Assembly: GCF_014467055.1 (NCBI RefSeq)
Contig: NZ_CP060696.1
Span: forward strand, 124,001 to 188,000
Direction of reading: 5' to 3'
Length of the DNA stretch: 64,000 nucleotides
DNA from: Caproicibacterium amylolyticum
GTDB taxonomy: Bacteria; Bacillota; Clostridia; Oscillospirales; Acutalibacteraceae
Positions 57,747 through 64,000 of this stretch are shown here, piece after piece (the first letter of the stretch is position 1; each line of letters begins with the position of its first letter). The translations under genes and the position numbers were made by a program. The notes under the pieces are model-generated. The model had not been told where the DNA came from. It saw only the letters and a program-made list of their open reading frames with translations, and ran no database searches.

Positions 57747-59015
57747 ATGAAAGCGGAAATTATCAGCGTGGGTACAGAACTTCTGCTGGGGCAGGTCATC
57801 AATTCCGACACCGCCTATGTGGCACGTGAGCTGGCGGCACTGGGATTCGACATCCGGTATACCTGCACAGTCGGCGACAATTCCCGGCGGCTGGCAGAAA
57901 CCCTGCAAAATGCTTTTGCGCACAGTGATATTGTGGTGACCACCGGCGGTCTCGGCCCAACGGACGACGACCTGACCAAGCAGACCTGTGCAGCTGCGGC
58001 AGGACGAAAGCTGGTCTGCCACGAAGGAACAAAACAGCGTTTGGAGACGTACTTCAAAGGCCGCGAGTTTGGGCAGAGCCAAATGAATCAGGCAATGCTG
58101 CCGCAAGGCTGCACGGTGTTTCAAAATGACCACGGCACTGCTCCCGGCTGCGGCTTTACCACAGAGGATGGCAAAGTGCTGGTCATGCTGCCGGGGCCAC
58201 CGCGGGAGCTGCTGCCCATGCTGCAGAACTACGCGGTGCCGTATCTTTCTCAGTGGGCAGACGGGGCGATTTCGAGTACCAACATTCATGCATTCGGCAT
58301 CGGTGAGGGCAGTGCTGCGGAAAAAATTTCTGACTTGATGCAGGGAGCCAATCCCACAGCAGCCACCTATGCACTGGAAGATGAAATGTATGTGCGGGTC
58401 ACCGCAAAGGCAAAAACAAAAGAGGAAGCGCAGGCACTCTGCAAGCCGCTTGCCGCACAGGTGCAGCAGCGGTTGGGTGACTTTGTGTACGGTACGGATG
58501 TTGCAAGTCTGGAAGTAGTGGTCGTGCGTGAACTGCAGAAGCAGGGAAAAATGCTGGCAACTGCGGAAAGCTGCACCGGCGGTATGCTGGCAGAACGCAT
58601 TACAGACATTGCAGGGGCTTCACAGGTGTTCCACATGGGGCTGGTCACCTACGCGAATGAAATTAAAAATATGCTGCTTGGTGTGCCGCAGGAGATTCTG
58701 AACACCAAAGGTGCGGTTTGCCCGGAAACTGCTTTTGCCATGGCACAGGGTGTGCGGCAGAAAGCGGGCGCGGATTTTGGCATCGGCATTACCGGTGTGG
58801 CAGGCCCAAAAACCAGTGAGGGCAAGCCGGTGGGCTACATCCTGATTGCGCTGGCGGACGGCGAGCACACCTACCTGCGCACCATGACCGGGCAGGGCGG
58901 CCGCAAAGACCGCGATTATCTGCGGCATCTGGCGGCAAGCAACGCACTGGATATGCTTCGCCGCCGACTGTTTGGCCTGCCGGACATTGAGTGCACTGCT
59001 TTTGAAAAACACTGA
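57747..59015 (+). CDS. cinA: CinA: ADP-ribose pyrophosphatase / NMN amidohydrolase
   Basis: CinA salvages pyridine nucleotides; in Firmicutes it has also been tied to competence. The 422-residue protein has the N-terminal MoaB/COG1058 domain (ISVGTELLLGQVINSDTAYV, TTGGLGPTDDDLTKQ, LVMLPGPPRELLPM). The C-terminal NMN deamidase has ATAESCTGGMLAERITDI and FGIGITGVAGP. Both domains look intact. It starts an operon with the small CinA-like gene and the serine hydrolase gene, spaced 20 and -4 bases. The partner nadE is elsewhere in the window. Confidence 0.94.
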   Translation: MKAEIISVGTELLLGQVINSDTAYVARELAALGFDIRYTCTVGDNSRRLAETLQNAFAHSDIVVTTGGLGPTDDDLTKQTCAAAAGRKLVCHEGTKQRLETYFKGREFGQSQMNQAMLPQGCTVFQNDHGTAPGCGFTTEDGKVLVMLPGPPRELLPMLQNYAVPYLSQWADGAISSTNIHAFGIGEGSAAEKISDLMQGANPTAATYALEDEMYVRVTAKAKTKEEAQALCKPLAAQVQQRLGDFVYGTDVASLEVVVVRELQKQGKMLATAESCTGGMLAERITDIAGASQVFHMGLVTYANEIKNMLLGVPQEILNTKGAVCPETAFAMAQGVRQKAGADFGIGITGVAGPKTSEGKPVGYILIALADGEHTYLRTMTGQGGRKDRDYLRHLAASNALDMLRRRLFGLPDIECTAFEKH

Positions 59016-59035
59016 TGGAAATGGAGGACTGACAA

Positions 59036-59509
59036 ATGGAAACAGCGGTTCTTTACTGCGGTGCCCGCCGCACAGCATACTGCCAGGAGCTGCTGCGAAA
59101 CAGCGGCTTTCAGATGGCACAGATTCACGCGGTGGGTGCTAACCCGGTTGGGCAGCTTGGCGGTCTGCTGGCGAAAAACAGACTGGTACTACTGCTGGGG
59201 CCGGAACGCAGCGGAGAACCAACTTTTGGCGGCCCATTTTTTCAGGCACTGCATGTTCCAATGCTGGAGGGCAGCCCACAGGGCGTACTGGTGCTGCACG
59301 GGCCAGACTGTATCGGATGGCTGATTGAAAGCCGGGAGCAGGCGGTTGCGCTGCTGCCGGACAGGCCGGAGCACCTCAGTTCCCTGTTGCCGGAGCTGTG
59401 GCTGCGGCTGCGGGAAAAATTTGAGCTGCCGCAGCCCGCGGTGTCCAGCCCCGCACTGAATTATGACAAGCTTGTAGAGCGGGCATTTGCCCAAAAGGAG
59501 CAGCCATGA
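59036..59509 (+). CDS. Small protein with weak CinA/MoaB-like pattern, 157 aa
   Basis: I do not recognise a family with certainty. Two stretches echo the CinA N-terminal domain: LAKNRLVLLLGPERSGEPTF at the place of the TTGGLGPT motif, and QAVALLPDRPEHLSSLLPEL at the place of LVMLPGPPREL. The catalytic acidic residues of true MoaB proteins are not evident. It lies 20 bases after cinA with AATGGAGG upstream, and its stop overlaps the next start (ATGA). A decayed or repurposed CinA N-domain that binds a nucleotide is my best guess, by inference only. Confidence 0.6.
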   Translation: METAVLYCGARRTAYCQELLRNSGFQMAQIHAVGANPVGQLGGLLAKNRLVLLLGPERSGEPTFGGPFFQALHVPMLEGSPQGVLVLHGPDCIGWLIESREQAVALLPDRPEHLSSLLPELWLRLREKFELPQPAVSSPALNYDKLVERAFAQKEQP

Positions 59510-61392
59510 TGGTTGATTTTGTTTCCCAGATGAAAACTGTGAACCTGATGATGAGCCTGGTGCAGGGCAATCTGGAACGCTGCACACCGTATCCCTTTAT
59601 CCCCTGCACAGAAAAGCCAATGCCTGACCGTTCCCTATACGGACTGGAAACCAGCACACCGGAGGCACAGGGAGTGGAAAGCGCGTGGCTGAATGGCTTT
59701 TTCTGTGCTTTGTACGATTGCAAAACCATTCATGTGCACAGTGTGGCGGTGCTGCGCCACGGCAAGCTGATTGCCGAGGGAAGCTTTAAACCCTACACGG
59801 CTGCCTACCCGCACATGCAGTTTTCGCTTTCCAAAAGTGTGGTTGGCATGGCGGTTGGCCTTGCTGTGCAGGAGGGACTGCTTTCCATTGAGGACAAGCT
59901 TGTTGATTTTTTTGCAGATGACCGTACGCTTTTTCGCAGCCAGAAGCTGGGGACTGTTACAATTAAGCATTTGCTCCAGATGACTGCCGGCGTAAAATAT
60001 AATGAGATTTTCAGCGAAACTGACCGCGACTGGGTGCACGGCTATCTTTCCTCTGACTGTGCTTTTGAGCCGGGAACAGATTTTTATTACAACAGCATGA
60101 ATTCCTATATGCTTTCTGCTGTTCTGGAAAAAGTGACGGGAATGCCACTGGTAGAGTACCTAATGCCGCGTTTGTTTGAGCCGCTGCAGATTCCCCGTCC
60201 GCGCTGGGACGTATGTCCTATGGGTATTACAAAAGGCGGCTGGGGGCTTTACCTGCGCACAATCGACATGGCAAAATTGGGACAGCTTTATCTGCAGAAC
60301 GGACGCTGGCAGTGTGCGGACGGGCCGCGGCAAATCATACCGGAGCAGTGGGTCAGTGACAGCATTAACGGTATGGTGCAGACCAGCCCGAACAACCGTG
60401 ACAGCGGCTACGGCTATCAGCTGTGGCGTTTTCCGGTGGAAAAGGCGTTTCAGTACAGCGGCGTGTATGGTCAGCATGTAATTGTGCTTCCGCATTTGGA
60501 TGCGGTTGTGGCTATGACCAGCGGAAGCCAGACCTTTGTATCGGATGAAGCAAGCGAAATTACGAAAAAGTATTTTGCACGCGATGCAGAAGGTTTCCAT
60601 GATGCACCGCTTCCGTCCAACATCCGCGCCCTGCGCAAGCTGAAAGAAACACTGGCACATTTGTATGCAGTCAAGGAAACAATTCCGCCCCAGCCGCCGC
60701 GCAGTGCGCTTCCATTTTTCCGCAGGGATAATCAGGAAGAACTGGCGCCGCGCCCGGTGCCGGAGTTTGCGAAACCGCTGGACGGCAGGATATACCGGTT
60801 GGAAAACGGTTACGGCTCTGTGATGCCGCTGGCACTTCAGATCTTCACCAATAATTTTCCGCCGGCCATGAATGAAGTGACTTTTGGCTTTACACCGGGG
60901 TTGTGCCATATTTGCCTGCGCTGCGGAGAAGAAAACAGTACCCTGACTGCCGGTTTGGAAAATGAGCCGTTTCGCAGCAACGTTACCTACAACGGTGAAA
61001 CTTATCCGGTTGGTTCCTCTGCGCGGTTGACTACAGACGAAGACGACCGTCCGGTGTTAAAACTGTACATTTCCTTTTTGCAGTCACCGTTTACCCGCGT
61101 AATGAAATTTATTTTTTATGAGGATGCCGAAAAACTGCTGGTTCGCTTTGATGAGCAGCCGAGCATTTCCGAATCCACAGAAATGCTGCTCAGTTTGATG
61201 GGCGGCGGCAGTGGAATGCAGAAGCTCTTCAATGATGAAATGGCACAGAAAAAACTGCGCGGCCGCCTGACGGAAATATCGCTGCCCAAGCTGCACGGTG
61301 TTCGGGCTGACCTGCGGAAAGAGCAGGCAGAAATGAAAGCGGAAGTACCTGCTGTAGATACAGATAAAAGCAAAGCAGATTTATCCGAATAA
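59506..61392 (+). CDS. Serine hydrolase of the class C beta-lactamase fold with extra C-terminal domain
   Basis: A 628-residue serine hydrolase. Residues about 45-370 form the class C beta-lactamase/PBP fold with Ser-x-x-Lys in FSLSKSVVG and Tyr-x-Asn-like YNSMNSYM, and YSGVYGQHVIVLP near the third motif. No signal peptide is present, which is unusual for this fold and suggests a cytoplasmic esterase or peptidase. About 230 further residues, rich in beta structure (SARLTTDEDDRPVLKLYISF), form an unassigned domain, and the end is a charged Lys/Glu tail. It is coupled to the preceding gene by a four-base overlap. Confidence 0.8.
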   Translation: MMVDFVSQMKTVNLMMSLVQGNLERCTPYPFIPCTEKPMPDRSLYGLETSTPEAQGVESAWLNGFFCALYDCKTIHVHSVAVLRHGKLIAEGSFKPYTAAYPHMQFSLSKSVVGMAVGLAVQEGLLSIEDKLVDFFADDRTLFRSQKLGTVTIKHLLQMTAGVKYNEIFSETDRDWVHGYLSSDCAFEPGTDFYYNSMNSYMLSAVLEKVTGMPLVEYLMPRLFEPLQIPRPRWDVCPMGITKGGWGLYLRTIDMAKLGQLYLQNGRWQCADGPRQIIPEQWVSDSINGMVQTSPNNRDSGYGYQLWRFPVEKAFQYSGVYGQHVIVLPHLDAVVAMTSGSQTFVSDEASEITKKYFARDAEGFHDAPLPSNIRALRKLKETLAHLYAVKETIPPQPPRSALPFFRRDNQEELAPRPVPEFAKPLDGRIYRLENGYGSVMPLALQIFTNNFPPAMNEVTFGFTPGLCHICLRCGEENSTLTAGLENEPFRSNVTYNGETYPVGSSARLTTDEDDRPVLKLYISFLQSPFTRVMKFIFYEDAEKLLVRFDEQPSISESTEMLLSLMGGGSGMQKLFNDEMAQKKLRGRLTEISLPKLHGVRADLRKEQAEMKAEVPAVDTDKSKADLSE

Positions 61393-61401
61393 ATTGATTT
61401 T

Positions 61402-61436
61402 AAACAGAGCTGCGTTTTACGTGGCTCTGTTTTTTC
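61402..61436 (+). terminator. Terminator of the cinA operon
   Basis: AAACAGAGC (61402-61410) and GCTCTGTTT (61424-61432) pair, followed by TTTTC. Confidence 0.85.
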
Positions 61437-61449
61437 TGCGCAAAAAGTA

Positions 61450-61483
61450 GAAAGGCAGCCCGGGTTGCCCCGAACTGCCTTTC
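61450..61483 (-). terminator. Terminator of the htrA gene
   Basis: GAAAGGCAG (61450-61458) and CTGCCTTTC (61475-61483) pair; on the minus strand CTACTTTTTG follows. Between it and the htrA stop lies a nine-codon frame (61502-61528) with a ribosome site, probably a remnant. Confidence 0.65.
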
Positions 61484-61529
61484 AAGAGAGAGGAGAAATT
61501 TATGAAAAAAAGACTTGTAAGCAAATGAA

Positions 61530-63221
61530 TTATGCGCTCTTGCCTGTCTGCGCTGTTAACTTGACCGAAACGGTGGTAGTTTTGCCGGTCTGCAGGCTGA
61601 GCAGGGTAAGCTTTACGGTATCTCCGGCTTTCTTCTTGGAAACAATGGAAGTAATTGTTCCGCTGGAAGCCACAGTCGTATCATCTATCTTGGTAATCAT
61701 ATCACCAACAGTAACGCCGGCCTTGGTAAGTTCGGTGCTTGTAATCTTTTGAATGACGAAGCCAGTGCTGGAAAGGCCGTAGATTCGTGCAGTCACGGAG
61801 TCAATCATACGGCCGCTGATGCCTAGAACCGCGCGGTCCTTTACATAACCGTACTGCTTTAGGCTGGAGATAATCGGCTGTGCATCATTGATGGGAATTG
61901 CAAAGCCCAAACCCTCAGCAGAAGTGCCGCCAACCTGTGTCAGTTTGCTGGAATTGATGCCGACAACCTGGCCGTACATGTTCACCAGTGCGCCGCCGGA
62001 GTTGCCGGGGTTGATGGCGGCATCGGTCTGGATGCATTCACGGCTGTAGCCGTTTTCATCGGTGATGGTGCGGTTCAAAGCGGAAACATTGCCGAAAGTA
62101 GCGCTCGAAACCAATTCGCTGCCGCCGGGGTTTCCGATTGCAACAACTTCATCGCCGATTTTCAGGTTACTGCTGTCACCAAATTCAGCGGCAGTCAATC
62201 CGGTTGCATTAATTTTGATTAGTGCAAGGTCGGTAACCGTGTCGCTGCCAATCAACTTTGCTTCGTAGCTTTTGCCATTGTTGAGTACGACTTTCAGTGC
62301 GGAGGCACTCTCTACGACATGGGCATTTGTCATGATGTAGCCATCGCTGCTGGTGATAACACCGGAACCTTCCCCTGCAGGGGAAAGGCTGCCGGACTCT
62401 TCAGAAGTGGAACCGGAGCTGGTGCCGCCGCTCTGACGGCCGTTCTGCTGGGTACCGCCATCCTGCCCGTAGCCGCCGAAATAGCTTGTATCATCATAGG
62501 CAGAGCCGTTCTGCTGGGTACTGGTGCCGGAAAAGTCAAGTCCGCTGGAGGTGTTCTGATAGTTCTGAACCAGTACAACACTGGGAATCACCTTTTCGGA
62601 GACTTGCTGCTTTGTTAGCACTTTCCCGCTGCCGGAAGCGGTAGAGGCGGCAGCACTGCTGGAACTGCCAATCATTTTTGTAATGGCAAATGCAGAATTT
62701 CCGGAGCCGTTTGAACCAAATTGCACAACGCCATTGTTCACCAGAGCCACAAAAACGCCGATGGAGCAGGCGGAAATCATGAACCCGCCGACGATGCCGG
62801 CTACTATGCGGACCCAGGCAGGTGAGCCTTTTTTGTCACGCGGCTTTTTCTTTTTGCTGCGGGGCTGTGCGCTGCTTGGATTCTGATACTGCGGCGGCTG
62901 CCAGGTGTTTTGGTGCCACACTGGCTCCTGCTGGGAACTGTCCGGCTGGCCGCTGGTTGTGTAGTCACTGTACGGCGGCTGCGACTGTGTGGTGCCGTAA
63001 GGCGGGGTGTAACTGCTGCCGTTCTGCCACTTCGTAGAAGGACTGGTGTATCCCTCCGGTGTGTAATCGTCGGAGTGGATGCGTCCGGAGTGGTAGCTTT
63101 CACCGCTCCAAACAGCGCTGCTTCCAGTGTTAGAATTGGCATTTTTTTCTTCGCTATTCACATCGCTGTGATTATTTGTATTTTCGTTGTCAATCGGTGT
63201 GTTGTTGTTGGGATCATACAT
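61530..63221 (-). CDS. htrA: HtrA/DegP-type membrane serine protease
   Basis: A 563-residue surface quality-control protease. Residues 1-135 are a cytoplasmic, Asn/Ser/Tyr/Pro-rich disordered tail, followed by a basic patch and one membrane helix (about 136-162). The trypsin-like domain has the triad His in MTNAHVVESA, Asp in VTDLALIKI and Ser in GNSGGALVN, preceded by a Gly/Ser/Gln-rich insert. A PDZ domain (AVLGISGRMIDSV, VGDMITKIDDTTV) ends the protein. I start at ATG 63221 with AAAGGA 9 bases upstream; ATG 63230 is too close to that site. No two-component system lies beside it. Confidence 0.92.
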   Translation of the reverse strand: MYDPNNNTPIDNENTNNHSDVNSEEKNANSNTGSSAVWSGESYHSGRIHSDDYTPEGYTSPSTKWQNGSSYTPPYGTTQSQPPYSDYTTSGQPDSSQQEPVWHQNTWQPPQYQNPSSAQPRSKKKKPRDKKGSPAWVRIVAGIVGGFMISACSIGVFVALVNNGVVQFGSNGSGNSAFAITKMIGSSSSAAASTASGSGKVLTKQQVSEKVIPSVVLVQNYQNTSSGLDFSGTSTQQNGSAYDDTSYFGGYGQDGGTQQNGRQSGGTSSGSTSEESGSLSPAGEGSGVITSSDGYIMTNAHVVESASALKVVLNNGKSYEAKLIGSDTVTDLALIKINATGLTAAEFGDSSNLKIGDEVVAIGNPGGSELVSSATFGNVSALNRTITDENGYSRECIQTDAAINPGNSGGALVNMYGQVVGINSSKLTQVGGTSAEGLGFAIPINDAQPIISSLKQYGYVKDRAVLGISGRMIDSVTARIYGLSSTGFVIQKITSTELTKAGVTVGDMITKIDDTTVASSGTITSIVSKKKAGDTVKLTLLSLQTGKTTTVSVKLTAQTGKSA

Positions 63222-63370
63222 AGTGCTCATTCCTTTCACTAAGTGGTTAAGATCCTGATTTCTCCTTGACTGTGATATTATTATGCCCAGACAATGTGAA
63301 TACTGCGTGACGAATATCATAAAAGTTGATGATAAAAAGAATTTTTCGCCGCAGTGCTTTTGGAAAAAAC

Positions 63371-63408
63371 AAAAAGGACCTTGCACATTGCTGCACAAAG
63401 CCCTTTTT
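63371..63408 (-). terminator. Terminator after nifJ
   Basis: AAAAAGG (63371-63377) and CCTTTTT (63402-63408) form the base of a stem extended by TTGCACA/TGCACAA-type pairing. It follows the nifJ stop by about 25 bases. Confidence 0.65.
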
Positions 63409-63430
63409 ATATATAGGATTCTGGAAAATC

Positions 63431-64000
63431 TTATTGTTTAGACAGTTCCTCGAGATGCTCGTAATCCTTCTTAGCATCATCTTCAGCAGCTGCAAACAGC
63501 TTTTCAGCGCGATCCGGGAATGCACGGGTCAGGCTGTTGTAACGAACTTCACCCATGATGAAGTCACGATAATTTGCTGTCGGAGCCTTGCTGTCGAGGT
63601 GGAACGGATTCTCACCGTTGTCAGTCAGACGCGGGTCAAAGCGGAACAGCTTCCAGTAACCAGCCTGAACAGCTTTCTTTTCCTCGGTCTGTGCAATGCT
63701 CATGCCGCCCTTAATGCCATGGTTGATGCAGGGAGCGTAAGCAATGATGATGGACGGGCCGTGGTAGCTCTCAGCCTCATGGAAGGCCTTGATGCACTGG
63801 TTCATGTCAGCGCCCATAGCAACATGAGCAACATAAACGTAGCCGTAAGTCATCGCGATGCCGGGCAGATCCTTCTTTTTGGTAGCCTTACCGGTTGCGG
63901 CAAACTGTGCAACAGCGCCAGCCGGTGTGGACTTGGAAGCCTGTCCGCCGGTGTTGGAATAAACCTCAGTGTCGAAGACAAGGATGTTGACATCTTCACC
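63431..64000 (-). CDS. nifJ: Pyruvate:ferredoxin oxidoreductase, C-terminal part
   Basis: The gene runs off the window; 189 C-terminal residues are visible. They carry the thiamine-diphosphate domain of the single-chain enzyme: FDTEVYSNTGGQASKSTPAG, then KKDLPGIAMTYGYVYVAHVA and IIAYAPCINHGIKGGMS with the Cys that ligates a cluster, and the C-terminal LTDNGENPFHLDSK block. The enzyme oxidises pyruvate to acetyl-CoA and CO2 with reduction of ferredoxin, central to clostridial fermentation. It is on the minus strand, so its promoter and start are outside the window. Confidence 0.95.
   Translation of the reverse strand, partial: GEDVNILVFDTEVYSNTGGQASKSTPAGAVAQFAATGKATKKKDLPGIAMTYGYVYVAHVAMGADMNQCIKAFHEAESYHGPSIIIAYAPCINHGIKGGMSIAQTEEKKAVQAGYWKLFRFDPRLTDNGENPFHLDSKAPTANYRDFIMGEVRYNSLTRAFPDRAEKLFAAAEDDAKKDYEHLEELSKQ

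Noticed and set aside
61502..61528. Eight-residue frame MKKRLVSK with a good ribosome site
   Set aside because: Too short to call; it may be the remnant start of a lost secreted-protein gene, but no continuation is visible in other frames, which are occupied by the end of htrA.

Overview
The window reads as a chromosomal segment of a low-to-mid GC, spore-forming member of the Clostridia, most like the Oscillospiraceae/Ruminococcaceae. This rests on SpoVAC/SpoVAD, a pyruvate:ferredoxin oxidoreductase, GTP-dependent PEPCK, Lpl-type sugar ABC transporters without their own ATPase, Gram-positive Shine-Dalgarno sites and many lipoproteins. Genus-level placement is inference. I see no tRNA, rRNA, insertion sequence, prophage or CRISPR array.

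Layout. 1-6 kb: a small unknown gene, a YibE/F membrane protein, an AT-rich islet holding a frameshifted secreted cysteine protease and a small anchored protein, then recQ. About 5.7-6.0 kb: a promoter-to-terminator interval with no recognisable gene. 6-8.5 kb (minus): a short-chain dehydrogenase co-transcribed with a soluble protein that looks like MotA cytoplasmic parts joined to a FliG C-terminal domain, then a small XRE regulator/membrane protein pair. 8.8-13.4 kb: rlmD, an HNH nuclease, a frameshifted tautomerase, and a compact ATC-hydrolase/cysteine-hydrolase/TfoX/DUF6512 run. 13.4-16.7 kb (minus): an orphan peptide-type binding lipoprotein, a FabG-like reductase and rsmE. 17-20 kb: a GT2 transferase overlapping a DUF6020 membrane protein. 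20-30.6 kb (minus): purine permease, pckA, tsaD, an HTH-repeat-membrane protein, rimI, rlmA, polA and a pentapeptide-repeat protein. 30.8-33.4 kb: dusB and a Pro-rich single-pass membrane protein.

33.8-43.5 kb is one carbohydrate locus. A LacI regulator precedes a strong promoter with several matching operators, then two Lpl-type permeases, a lipoprotein binding protein, a GH35 beta-galactosidase and a GH2 beta-glucuronidase. This suggests uptake and intracellular cleavage of a beta-linked galactose/glucuronate oligosaccharide. 43.6-54 kb carries a ComEC-like metallo-beta-lactamase lipoprotein, a phosphohexomutase, comFB-spoVAC-spoVAD, NAD synthetase, a GT2, a VanW protein and a UgtP/MGDG-synthase-like transferase. 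54.8-61.4 kb holds a NifZ-type cysteine desulfurase with thiI, a GNAT, cinA, a small CinA-like protein and a serine hydrolase. The end holds an HtrA protease and the C-terminus of nifJ (minus).

The items most worth a second look are the MotA/FliG-like chimera under a palindromic operator, the small structured transcript at about 5.7-6.0 kb, the HTH protein with 23-residue NPF repeats, the LacI-controlled glucuronide/galactoside locus, and two single-base frameshifts. All family calls come from reading motifs by eye; no database search was run.
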